From Agapetus fuscipes (lineage: Eukaryota; Arthropoda; Insecta; Trichoptera; Glossosomatidae), in the NCBI GenBank assembly GCA_951799405.1, contig OX637334.1, forward strand, positions 7,502,001 to 7,566,000: DNA of 64,000 bases, given 5' to 3'. Positions 1-8,990 of the stretch are shown here, piece after piece. The position numbers were made by a program, and so were the translations under genes. Under the pieces are notes generated by a model. The model ran no database searches. It worked only from the letters and a program-made list of their open reading frames with translations, and was not told the origin of the DNA. Position 1 is the first letter of the stretch. Each line of letters begins with the position of its first letter.

Positions 1-33
<33 letters not shown>
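1..33. repeat. (AC)n microsatellite
   Basis: Uninterrupted AC dinucleotides after a short ATAT lead. The array runs off the window edge. Confidence 0.95.
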
Positions 34-37
<4 letters not shown>

Positions 38-690
38 GATGGACGTTTTTGAAAGATAGTGTTTTTTGGCATGTCCTACACCAGGACAACTCATTTCCGT
101 GAAAACCTCGAAAAAAATTTTCCACACCAAATCAAGACTTTCTTTATAGCCTTCAGCTATAGCAAGAAAGTAAAAAATAAAATGTAGCACTGGTTTTTGG
201 ATATATTGTATAATATGTAGATTAGACTCATCAAATGCCAAGTTTTCGAACTCGTACATTTTTGTAATTACCTGTAGCCCCGAAAAACTGAATATTTTTT
301 CAATATTTCTACTTTTTTATTTTAATTTTTTGTTCTAGAATAAAATAATTTCCCCATTTTTAAAGATTATTACATTTTCAACAAAATTGGAAAAACAAGT
401 TTTTTCATATTACGAATGAGTTTGAAGTTTCACGAGATAAAAAAAGATATTTTCAATGAATTTACCACTTTTAAAAACATTCTTAATATCTTGATTACGT
501 TTCTCGAAGAGCGCATTTTACAAAAACATAGAATATTACATTCCAGTTTTAAAATTGTTATCAATAAAATAGAGAAATTTTAAGGTTTAAAACTTGGCAT
601 TCGCTGAATGTTATCATCTTGTAAAATATAATATGCCAAACCCGATACAACATGTAGTAGGTATTGCAAATATACAAAGATGAAGAAGAC
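34..690. other. AT-rich stretch, nothing recognised
   Basis: Long A and T runs, no credible reading frame, and no resemblance to other repeats in the window. Confidence 0.6.
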
Positions 691-695
691 CGGAT

Positions 696-905
696 GACCG
701 GTCCGTAGCTCAGTGGTAACACTGCGGACTCTGAATGGGAAGGTTGTGGGTTCGATTCCCGGCGGTGCACAAAAAATATGCCATTTATATTTTCAAATTT
801 ACTCTTCGCCGGGTTGAAAAATTCATAAAACCTTTCACCAAAGGTCCATCCAGCCTTACAGCAACTGGGTCTTGCTTGAGAATTGGCGCTTTGTAGCGAC
901 GACGA
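696..905 (+). mobile_element. SINE1, 3'-truncated
   Basis: A tRNA-derived SINE. The head has an A box (TAGCTCAGTGGTAAC) and a B box (GGTTCGATTCC), the RNA polymerase III promoter elements. The body follows (GGTTGAAAAATTCATAA, then GTCCATCCAGCCTTACAGCA, then TTGGCGCTTTGTAGCGACGA). The L2-like tail found in other copies is missing. An RTE-A 3' end starts at the breakpoint, so the RTE either inserted here or replaced the tail. Confidence 0.85.
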
Positions 906-906
906 T

Positions 907-1333
907 CTATAAATCTATAATCTAAGTTGCAAGGATATATTCATTTAAAGCTCTCAGATGTATGCCCACAAACCAACAAGTGTAGTTCGCGCTTACAAAT
1001 GCTGAATGTGTACTTACAAATAAAATCCAAACCTCAAATGAACATAAGCCCCACAACTTTTGCGGACCTTCCCTGAAACAGGGGTGACATTGGCAAAGTG
1101 AACCATTTTATACAGTATGGGTGGTCAGCCTCATACCAACCTATAAGTCATGGAATATGAATAATAAATTACATTTAAATATAAAAAAGAACAAAACCTT
1201 ACAAAGAAATCTATACAAAAAAAGTCAAAAATTTCCTATGCAAAAAATGTAGCAAATGAATACACCAACATTAGAAATCAACATTGCAGATTAGCCGCCA
1301 CTTCTTCCTGTCCTTGCATACTTCTTTCATTTC
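907..1333 (-). mobile_element. RTE-A, 5'-truncated copy (subfamily 1)
   Basis: On the minus strand this reads from the last codons of the RTE-A reverse transcriptase, through the whole 3' UTR, to a short (TATAATC)n tail. It belongs to the subfamily with GCTCTCAGATGTATGCCCAC near the 3' end. It joins directly to SINE1 on the left and SINE2 on the right. Confidence 0.9.
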
Positions 1334-1348
1334 ACGATCAAGCTCGTA

Positions 1349-1612
1349 AAAAGGTCGATAGCTCAATTGGTAGAATGCTTGCATTCCACGCCGAGAGCAA
1401 GGGTTCGATCTCAAAGGCATACTCAGCCTTCACAAGAAATGAGAACCATCCCCCCCGGGAGCTGGGAAACCCCCACTTCAACTGAAAGTGGTTGGTGTGA
1501 GGCCGGCCCCCTTACCTGTAAAAGTAAATAGGTCCCGAAGCGCCACATGCGACCCCTTCGGGGATAACGCAGGCAAGAAGTTACACTATATGTGTAGCTT
1601 AGTTGCGTTTTG
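1349..1612 (+). mobile_element. SINE2, internally deleted
   Basis: The tRNA-like head (GGTCGATAGCTCAATTGGTA) and B box are present. The segment between the head and CTCAGCCTTCACAAG is deleted. The hairpin-rich body and the terminal TAGCTTAGTTGCGTTTT are intact. Confidence 0.85.
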
Positions 1613-1724
1613 AGTTTAAGAAGTATGGCTCATCTTTAAACCTGAGTTTTATGGATTTAAATTAAAATAAAATAAACAATACAATAATGTATTTTTTCAA
1701 AGGGATTGAAAAATAAAAACTTAC

Positions 1725-1878
1725 TTGCACTTTCAGAGGAGCCTGTAGCTGTTAGCACACTTTCCGTAAACACGTGATCCAAGCACCATCCACTAACACC
1801 ATCAAAACATGCAAGCAACATTTTTTTCTTAGCGGCTACTTTCGCGGCTGATAAGTCTTGAAAAGCTCTTGGCAATAA
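1725..1878 (-). CDS. possible host exon, unknown gene
   Basis: An open minus-strand segment of about 50 codons, not repeated elsewhere in the window and less AT-rich than its surroundings. It reads ...AFQDLSAAKVAAKKK and continues for about 35 residues to ...TGSSESA. It ends exactly at a perfect donor-type GTAAGT (1719-1724 on the plus strand). An upstream stop codon is followed by AAG and AG dinucleotides that could be acceptors, but no good polypyrimidine tract is visible. I do not recognise the protein. It could be one exon of a host gene whose introns are filled with repeats, or chance. The donor and the amino-acid composition are the only support. Confidence 0.28.
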
Positions 1879-1879
1879 C

Positions 1880-2390
1880 CTTTAGCTCTTATTTAGGCAC
1901 ATTTTAAGAGATTCTAGCTGTTATAGTTCTAAAAAGGTTAATTTGAATGCTTACTAGTAATTTTCTTACGGCAGCCATATTTTTTCGTTAAAAAAAAAAA
2001 ACTATCTTAATTAATAGCAATATTTTAATTCAATAAGGCAAAATTTGAATAAGGTATGCTATGCGATTTAAAATACATGCCTTTTTGTATTAATATAAGT
2101 TTTATTTATAATGCAACTTACCACCAAACACCTGATTTACAAAAAATATATATATTAAAATCTAAATTTTTTTAAGTTACGAAAGGCCCGTCTCGTATAC
2201 AGAACTATTATCCAAAAGTATCACGATAAAGTGCCATTCGCAGTATGTTTTACATTTCCCTGATTTCTTAAAGCCATTTATTATTTTGTTTGAACACAAC
2301 TCATACTTATCAATCCATTTTGAAACTTGGTAAGACGCGCACGCGCCATTATAATATGTATTTCAATTCACGGCTGTGTAAAAAATCTTC
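1880..2390. other. AT-rich stretch, nothing recognised
   Basis: No repeat or coding signature seen. Confidence 0.5.
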
Positions 2391-2393
2391 CAC

Positions 2394-2473
2394 AGAAACA
2401 TCTCGCTCTAGAGCGAGATGTTTCTCGGGTTCTCTCGCTCTCGCTCACCCGAGCGAGAGCGAGAGAACCCGAG
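2394..2473. repeat. two adjacent perfect hairpins
   Basis: Positions 2394-2425 are a perfect 32-bp palindrome centred between 2409 and 2410 (AGAAACATCTCGCTCT and its complement). Sharing two bases with it, 2424-2446 and 2451-2473 form a perfect 23-bp inverted repeat with a 4-base loop (stem begins CTCGGGTTCTCTCGCTCTCG). The segment is GC-rich in an AT-rich setting. I see no matching element elsewhere. Confidence 0.95.
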
Positions 2474-2920
2474 TTGCAAGTTGTGTAAGAGTTAAATCCA
2501 AGACTAATTTAGTACGTAAAAGCTGTCTTGCTAGGTTATATTGAGGTAAAATTAAGGTTGTCGAGGTTATATTTGAGTTCTGCCGTAGCTCTTCGAGCGG
2601 TTTTGTATTTGAGCTATAGGTTTTGGTGTAGCTCTCTGCAAGGTTCTAAAACTGGGGCCCTTTTAGCACTCACGAGGCCAGTATAAGGTTAATATAACGT
2701 TATTGAGACTATTAAGACTTACGTGCCGATTTCCATACAAAGGTTCTGGGACCATTTTGTAACCTTTTTAAAACCTAAATGGTTACTTGGGTAGGCACAC
2801 ATAGGGAGCGCGGCGCTTGGGTTTCATGGCGAATAACGGGTTATCAGTTTTATTTAACAAAAACCCGGTATTCGGACAAGCTTTGAGCTTACTGACTAAA
2901 AAAATGGACGCCAATATTCT
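2474..2920. other. unassigned stretch
   Basis: Moderate GC content, with several GTAGCTC words near 2580-2640. No gene or repeat family recognised. Confidence 0.5.
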
Positions 2921-2922
2921 AT

Positions 2923-3339
2923 ATAATCTAATCTAATCTAATGTAAATACTAAAATGAACATACACCCTGCAACTCTTGCCGACCTTCCCTTAAACAGGG
3001 GTGACATTGGCACCGTGAACCCCTTTCTACAGCATGGGCAGTCAAACGCATACTAAAATATAAGTCAAGGAACAAACAAAACAAATTACATTTTGAAAAT
3101 CAACAAATACCTAATATGTACAATATTATATACATGATGTCCATATGGACATCAAAACTAAATAAGAATACAAAATTCAAATTAAAAAAAACCCCAGTTC
3201 TAGCCGCCAACATAACATATCAACCGCTATTTCTTTCTGTCCTTACATACTTCTTTCCTTTCATCTAGAGTCATAATCATTTTCATACAAGCTCTCCTCT
3301 TATTATGAGTCTGGGTATTCCATTCATTCGCTATTTCCT
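2923..3339 (-). mobile_element. RTE-A, 5'-truncated, older copy
   Basis: It begins with (AATCT)n and carries the 3' UTR in reverse (ACCCTGCAACTCTTGCC). It extends into the C-terminal codons equivalent to ...KEVCKDRKKW. The most distal 3' UTR segment is deleted. Confidence 0.85.
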
Positions 3340-3411
3340 ATGAGTTTGAGACCTTCCAATCGTCATGTGTGCGCATCGTACACGGGGCTAACACTCTAGC
3401 ACCACAAGGCC

Positions 3412-3655
3412 AAAGGAGCTGGCCTTACACCAATTACTTCAATTGAAGTGGGAGTTTCCTAGCTCTTAAAGGGGCTTGTACTCATTTCTTCTGGATGCTG
3501 AGAAAGCATTGCGGGTACCTAACTTATTTTTGGGTTTGAAATATTATGTAAACACCGAAATGAAATGGGAAATTATTGTCGACACCCTCGGTGTGATTCA
3601 ATCCGACGCCTCGGTATGGAATGCAAGCACTCTACCAATTGAACTATCGACCGGA
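3412..3655 (-). mobile_element. SINE2, diverged
   Basis: Minus-strand SINE2 with the tRNA-like head at the right end (complement ends ACTATCGACCGG). The hairpin block (TTCAATTGAAGTGGGAG) is present and the 3' third is lost. It is much more diverged than the copies at 50.3 or 63.3 kb. Confidence 0.75.
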
Positions 3656-3738
3656 ATTACAAAAACACTAATGAGGGTTCTGACCGCTCCTGACTGTAAG
3701 CATCTCCTAATTGCTTTTTTATGGCGTAGTTTACATAA
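3655..3738 (-). pseudogene. L2/CR1-type RT scrap
   Basis: Twenty-eight minus-strand codons (KKAIRRCLQSGAVRTLISVF and flanks) align with the region after the RT domain of the 9.7-kb LINE (IKAIRKCLPSDAVKTLVSAF). On the plus strand at 3857-3960, FDSALKPCQGIWNQL also resembles the L2 motif around WNRLP, so two opposed scraps may lie between the SINE2 copies. Confidence 0.5.
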
Positions 3739-3986
3739 TGAGCGGAATACCGTGGTATTCAAACTTGTTGAAACTGGTATCTGCGGTGCAGACTGCGCTC
3801 TGCCAGCACTGTCCCGGCCTCGATCTCTCTCTCCGTAGCGCTCCGCTGGGCTATGTGTGTCGGTAAGGCAGCGGGCGAACTTATCGATCGGGCAACACTT
3901 CCGTTCTCCACTATTTGACAGTGCGCTCAAACCGTGCCAAGGAATATGGAATCAGTTGACTGATGACATAATCACATACATACCCA

Positions 3987-4236
3987 GCAATTCAACTGAG
4001 CTGCACATATATTGTACATCTTCTTACCGCGTTGTCTGTGAAGGCGTCGATGTGATGTGTCGAACCCATTTATTTTTACAGCTAAGGGGATCAGACTTAC
4101 GATAACCACTTCATTTGAAGTGGGGTTTCCCATCTCCCGGTAGAGGGGGCAGGTGCTCACTTCCTGTGAAGGTTGAGTATGTCTTACCGGTATTATGATT
4201 TAACACCAAAACAGGAGACCATTTTTTGACACCCTT
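3987..4236 (-). mobile_element. SINE2, 5' head missing
   Basis: Complement of the SINE2 3' end (TTCAACTGAGCTGCACATAT), body hairpin (CCACTTCATTTGAAGTGG) and the TCTGACACC-type junction. The tRNA head is absent. Confidence 0.75.
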
Positions 4237-4550
4237 GTTGTACAGACCTTGTTAGTACCTACAGATGGCGTCACCTGTCACCTTCAGATCTAGGTCCAAA
4301 AACCCGATGAAGCATTTTGGTCTCAAAAGATTTTTGTTTTTTTTTTTTTGTTGGAGTATCAGACACCAGGCTTCATATCCTTACAACACAACTGGCCTAA
4401 CAACATACATATATGTACCTATATCTTGAATTTTGTGGAATGGGAGAGCCAACACAATAGACATTTGAGGCCGAAAAAAGCATTGATGCCAGAATTAACT
4501 TAAGCTTGCAGCTCCAAAGACAGGATAATTTTATCATTTATGATAGTACC

Positions 4551-4663
4551 TACCCATGTATTTGAATAAATTGCACTTTGGAAACTAGAAATTCTCCACA
4601 TTCAATTCTTTTCCAATGGTTCCTCGCGATTCAGGCAAGTATTCTGTTTTTCCTCATTGGTCT
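4551..4663 (+). repeat. direct repeat, copy A
   Basis: About 110 bp (core TCCTCGCGATTCAGGCAAGT) recurring at 5515-5629 in the same orientation. The two copies flank an RTE-A/MITE insertion and a hammerhead-bearing element. Confidence 0.85.
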
Positions 4664-4670
4664 TCAGACC

Positions 4671-5225
4671 TTCTAATCTAATCAATGTTGCAATGATCTG
4701 TTACATTGGGGATTCACATAAAGCACGCTTAATCATAAAGAGCAATAACTCAAAAAATAAGAATGTTGGGAAATCACGTTTGAAGTTCAGACAACCAGTA
4801 CAACTTGTATGGGATGAAAAAGGTGACCGATGTTTTATCTCGGTCATATTCGTCCAAATTGAACGGCCGTCGCATTCTACCTATTCTTTTTGCATTGTTC
4901 TTGCGTTTTATTACAAAATCTCGATTTTCCCAATTTTTTAGTTTTTGCTCTTTATTATTAAACTTACGATAATATGCATTCTCACAAGCAGACACGTAAA
5001 ATTTTTCACATGCCGCATGTGAACCTACAACATAAAAACCCAAATTTCAAATGAACATACGCAACTCTTGCCGAGCTTCCCTGAAACAAGGGTGACATCG
5101 GCAAAGTGAACCATTTTCTACAGCATCTGTGGTCAGCCGCATACCAACCTATAAGTAAAGGAACATACACAACAAATTTCATTTTTAATATAAACAACTA
5201 ATATGTGTAAACATCAAAACAAAAA
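4671..5225 (-). mobile_element. RTE-A copy interrupted by MITE-1
   Basis: RTE-A 3' UTR on the minus strand with an (AATCT)n end, split by a 251-bp MITE (4721-4971). Removing the MITE restores the usual RTE-A order across ACATTGGGGATTCACATA / TATGCATTCTCACAAGC. Confidence 0.85.
4721..4971. mobile_element. MITE-1 inside an RTE-A copy
   Basis: Terminal inverted repeats: left AGCACGCTTAATCATAAAGA, right the complement of CTTTATTATTAAACTTACG. A likely 4-bp target duplication, ATAA, flanks the element. A near-identical element sits at 61.5 kb. The interior has a hairpin around GACCGATGTTTTATCTCGGT. No transposase is encoded. Element ends are uncertain by a few bases. Confidence 0.8.
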
Positions 5226-5281
5226 AAAAAAAATATTTGGATTAAAATAAAAATTGCTTTGTTTTAATTCACATGAATTTT

Positions 5282-5336
5282 CTTTTGTACACGACCAGTT
5301 TCGGGAGAAGCGGTACCTCCCATCTTCAGGTGTAAA
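5282..5336 (-). ncRNA. hammerhead-ribozyme-like motif
   Basis: On the minus strand: CTGAAGA core, stem II GGGAG/CTCCC, GAAAC, a minimal stem III, then GGTC as the predicted cleavage site. Stem I can form between TACAC just before the core and GTGTA just after the site. Type I hammerheads with a tiny stem III are known from Penelope-like retroelements. No Penelope coding region is visible nearby. Confidence 0.5.
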
Positions 5337-5358
5337 TAGAAACTGGTCGTGTACAAAA
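5283..5358. repeat. 20-bp perfect inverted repeat
   Basis: TTTTGTACACGACCAGTTTC at 5283-5302 is the exact complement of 5339-5358. The arms duplicate, head to head, the 3' half of the hammerhead-like motif. Confidence 0.9.
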
Positions 5359-5514
5359 TGAAACCATGAGTTTTATTTTTGTTGTAAAAAAATTAAATAA
5401 AAATTGCTTTGTTTTACAAAGCAATTATTATTTTAATCTATTAGAATGAACTTTCACAAAGTGACTGCTGAAAATTTAGATAAAATTTAGATTTAATTTA
5501 AATTTAAAAACAAT

Positions 5515-5629
5515 ACCCAAGTATTTGACTAAATTGCACTTAGGAAACTCGTTATTCTCCACATTCAACTCTTCTCCAATGCTTCCTCGCGATTCAGGCA
5601 AGTATTCTGTATTTTGATAATTGGTCTAC
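5515..5629 (+). repeat. direct repeat, copy B
   Basis: Partner of 4551-4663 with modest divergence, sharing GCTTCCTCGCGATTCAGGCA-type sequence and the final ATTGGTCT. Confidence 0.85.
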
Positions 5630-5633
5630 TACT

Positions 5634-5882
5634 TTGGGGGTGGGTTTATCACGGGGGGAATTTTCTTCTGATGATGAGGATGACGTTGGGGGGACGGCCG
5701 CCCCCCTTACCGCCCCGCCCCCTCGGACCAGGAAATCACAAACTCATAGGAAAGAGGATGTCCCGATAATGCGATTTCATGGATTCGCTCTCGTGCCTAC
5801 ACTACACACAGCAAAGCACACAGCAGGGCATGCCAACTGCGAGCCGCTGGACTGCAACAGGGTTAGGGGAAATTACAGATGA
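5634..5882 (+). CDS. short GC-rich ORF, unknown
   Basis: An 82-codon frame from an ATG, with an acidic run (SSDDEDD) then a Pro/Ala/Arg-rich segment. It is markedly more GC-rich than its neighbours. Composition alone sets it apart; no domain is recognised. It could be a host exon fragment or part of an unidentified element. Confidence 0.15.
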   Translation: MGVGLSRGEFSSDDEDDVGGTAAPLTAPPPRTRKSQTHRKEDVPIMRFHGFALVPTLHTAKHTAGHANCEPLDCNRVRGNYR

Positions 5883-6035
5883 TTTATTTGTCTAGTCACA
5901 CATCAAGGGCAGTTTATAAGTTCACTTGTTTTTATTACAATAGACTTTTCTTTTCTTTTATTAGCTTTTGATAGGACGTGGTTGTCCTTTTAATCTTCAA
6001 TCATTTCGACAGCTTCGTCATTAAAGATAATTAAG

Positions 6036-6560
6036 TAAAGTATGGATGGATCAAATTTCTGAAATAGCGAATGAATGGGATATCCAGAGTCATAATAAAA
6101 GGAGGACTTGCATGAAAAAGGTTATGACTCTGGATGAAATGAAAGAAGTGTGCAAGGACAGGAAGAAGTGGCGGCTAATCTGCAATGGTGATTTTTAATG
6201 TTGGTGTATTCATTTGCTACATTTTTTGCATAGGAAATTTCTGACTTTTTTTGTATAGATTTCTTTGTAAGGTTTTGTTCTTTTATATATTTAAATGTAA
6301 TTTTTTATTCATATTCCTTGACTTATAGGTTGGTATGAGGCTGACCACCCATACTGTAAAAAATGGTTCACTTTGCCAATGTTACCCCTGTTTCAGGGAA
6401 GGTCGGCAAAAGTTGTGGGGCTTATGTTCATTTGAGGTTTGGATTTTATTTGTAAGTACACATTCAGCATTTGTAAGCGCGAACTACACTTGTTGGTTTG
6501 TGGGCTTACATCTGAGAGCTTTAAATGAATATATCCTTGCAACTTAGATTATTATTATAG
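6036..6560 (+). mobile_element. RTE-A, 5'-truncated copy (subfamily 1)
   Basis: Begins at codons equivalent to EWMDQISEIANEW of the long RTE-A frame, continues through the C-terminus and the complete 3' UTR, and ends CAACTTAGATTATTATTATA. One of the best-preserved truncated copies. Confidence 0.92.
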
Positions 6561-6564
6561 AAGT

Positions 6565-6876
6565 CAAGAACTATTCCAACCATTGGGATATGATATTGGT
6601 GGAGAAGAAACTAGCCTACGGCATTCATAAATAATATGCGGCTCCCCTGTCAACCACTGATGCATAGTTGCGGCCCATCTGCCTAGCCAAACCATAGCTA
6701 TTATATTTTAAGAGTATTATTGTAACAAAATTGTATTTTTCGATGTCCTAAATGACTTCTATAATAATCTATAATAATTATTAGCATATGACAGGTGAGC
6801 CGCATATTATTTATGAATGCCTTAGGCTAGTTTCTTCTCCACCAATATCAAATCCCAATGGTTGAAATCGTTCTTG
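6565..6876. mobile_element. MITE-2, about 87-bp terminal inverted repeats
   Basis: Left arm starts CAAGAACTATTCCAACCATT. The right arm complement starts CAAGAACGATTTCAACCATT, and the match continues to GCTCCCCTGTCA with few mismatches. Total 312 bp, with no coding capacity. It abuts the 3' end of the RTE-A copy at 6560. Confidence 0.9.
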
Positions 6877-6879
6877 TGT

Positions 6880-7160
6880 AATTATTTGGAGCACATGTTT
6901 CTGGTAATTTGGTGACCTCTGCCCCTGCTCCCATATACGTGTCTACCACACATAACAGTCGTAGCGCGTGATTTCTTAGGGCGCTAAGTCAAGCGTGATG
7001 GGTAATTGAATGTGGGGCGAATATGTGGAGGATATATTATACGTACGATGCTGTACATAATATCAGGATAAGGTATTTGCTCGTATTATTATTGAAGTAT
7101 ATCAAAATTTGGTGTCACCTTATTCACCATTTTCCAATGTATAAGATTAATCAACATCGT
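6880..7160. other. unassigned stretch
   Basis: No feature recognised. Confidence 0.4.
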
Positions 7161-7162
7161 AT

Positions 7163-8167
7163 TTTCAAGTCAGTGTCTTGTTGCTTTAGCTATCTGTCTC
7201 TGCTACTTGCCATCCTCTTCTAAAGCAGTGCCTTGCTGTGCTAGCCATCTGCCTCTGTTGGTTGCCATACTATTCTAAAGGCAGTGCCCTGCTGTGCTAG
7301 TCATCTGCCACTGTTGGTTGCCATCCCCTTCTAAAGGCAGTGCCTTGCTGTGCTAGCCATCTGCTTCTGTTGGTTGCCATCCTCTTCTAAAGCAGTGCCT
7401 TGCTGTGCTAGCCATCTGCTTCTGTTGGTTGCCATCCTCTTCTAAAGCAGTGCCTTGCTGTGCTAGCCATCTGCCTCTGTTGGTTGCCATACTATTCTAA
7501 AGGCAGTGCCCTGCTGTGCTAGTCATCTGCCACTGTTGGTTGCCATCCCCTTCTAAAGGCAGTGCCTTGCTGTGCTAGCCATCTGCTTCTGTTGGTTGCC
7601 ATCCTCTTCTAAAGCAGTGCCTTGCTGTGCTAGCCATCTGCTTCTGTTGGTTGCCATCCTCTTCTAAAGCAGTGCCTTGCTGTGCTAGCCATCTGCTTCT
7701 GTTGGTTGCCATCCTCTTCTAAAGCAGTGCCTTGCTGTGCTAGCCATCTGCTTCTGTTGGTTGCCATCCTCTTCTAAAGCAGTGCCTTGCTGTGCTAGCC
7801 ATCTGCTTCTGTTGGTTGCCATCCTCTTCTAAAGCAGTGCCTTGCTGTGCTAGCCATCTGCTTCTGTTGGTTGCCATCCTCTTCTAAAGCAGTGCCTTGC
7901 TGTGCTAGCCATCTGCCTCTGTTGGTTGCCATACTATTCTAAAGGCAGTGCCCTGCTGTGCTAGTCATCTGCCACTGTTGGTTGCCATCCTCTTCTAAAG
8001 CAGTGCCTTGCTGTGCTAGTCATCTGCTTCTGTTGGTTGCCATCCTCTTCTAAAGGCAGTGCCCTGCTGTGCTAGTCATCTGCCACTGTTGGTTGCCATC
8101 TCCTTCTAAAGCAGTGCCTTGCTGTGCTAGCCATCTGCCTCTGTTGGTTGCCATACTATTCTAAAGG
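7163..8167 (-). repeat. 55-56-bp minisatellite derived from LINE coding sequence
   Basis: About 18 tandem units, for example GCAGTGCCTTGCTGTGCTAG. Units fall into at least three variants that recur in blocks (ATACTATTC, CCACTGTTGG and CTTCTGTTGG types), so there is higher-order structure. On the minus strand one unit translates as MATNRSRWLAQQGTAL, the kind of C-terminal motif seen in non-LTR reverse transcriptases. The 55-bp period is not a multiple of 3, so successive units change frame. A single unit occurs at 30,793-30,850 joined in frame to a decayed RT. Confidence 0.95.
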
Positions 8168-8169
8168 TC

Positions 8170-8884
8170 CATGCATCGCAGTCATAAAACGAAATGCTCC
8201 AAACAAAAGCTTTCCATTTTTAAATGGGTATTAGTTAAAAGATTGTGTTTTTTCATAAATAGTTGCTTTGTAGTGTTTTCCTTGGGCAGATTAAATTTGT
8301 TGTTGCATTTTAAGGTACTACCAGGATAAGAGAAATGTTCCAACTCTTTGATTACTATATTTACAAGTATTTGCCATTGGGATGGAGAAGAAATTGTGCC
8401 GTTGATTTTATTTGGTTAAAAAGAGTTGTGAAGAAATGTTTTTTCCAGTACTAATTCTATTCTGGATGTGAAGATCGATCTACAGAAGAAAACAGCAAGG
8501 GCAGAGAGGGGTCGAAATTTGCACATCTTTTATAATTTCGCTAGTCCGAAATTCTAGTTGGTTCTTTGAGCTGTTAGTCGTGGCACCCTAATTTTCCTCA
8601 CAGACTATCACTCTCGCGTGACATTTCTGCATGTGCAGAAGCCTGAAAACCAAGCACAACGGATCCTTTATGGTGCTCTCTCATTAAGTCACCGACAGGC
8701 TGATAATTAACAGTCCCACCCTGTTGGAGAGTTACATGTGGGCAAAGACATGATTTATCTCATGAATCGAGAAGTCTCACTGGTGTCGTCGCTCATCTTT
8801 CTGTAAGTCGGATTCGGAGCTGTTAAATAAACTTTATGTAAGTATTTTAAGTTTTATTTAAAGCTCAACGATTTATTAAACATA
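8170..8884. other. unassigned stretch
   Basis: Mixed composition; the part from 8590 to 8820 is relatively GC-rich. No domain or repeat recognised. Confidence 0.4.
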
Positions 8885-8885
8885 G

Positions 8886-8990
8886 TTAATAATAATAATA
8901 TTAGGATGATTTATTTGGTGAGCGCTATTTTTGTGTGTATCACACCTCAAGAGCCCCTCCAAGCGTGTTGATAGCTCTAAGCGTCAGTAA
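8886..8990 (-). mobile_element. SINE1 3' tail fragment
   Basis: On the minus strand, CTCTTGAGGTGTGATACACA then AATAGCGCTCACCAAATAAA, ending in an (ATT)n microsatellite. Only the L2-like tail survives. Confidence 0.8.

Noticed and set aside
696..770. Functional tRNA gene
   Set aside because: It is the SINE1 head, continuous with the SINE body, and does not fold into a full cloverleaf.
3476..3838. 120-codon plus-strand frame
   Set aside because: It spans the antisense of SINE2 and an L2 scrap and has no independent support.
6335..6547. Similar 70-codon frames in RTE-A UTR copies (6.3 and 20.5 kb)
   Set aside because: They lie wholly in the 3' UTR after the RT stop codon and are broken in other copies.
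7163..8167. CRISPR-like array
   Set aside because: Units are directly adjacent with no unique spacers, so it is a minisatellite.
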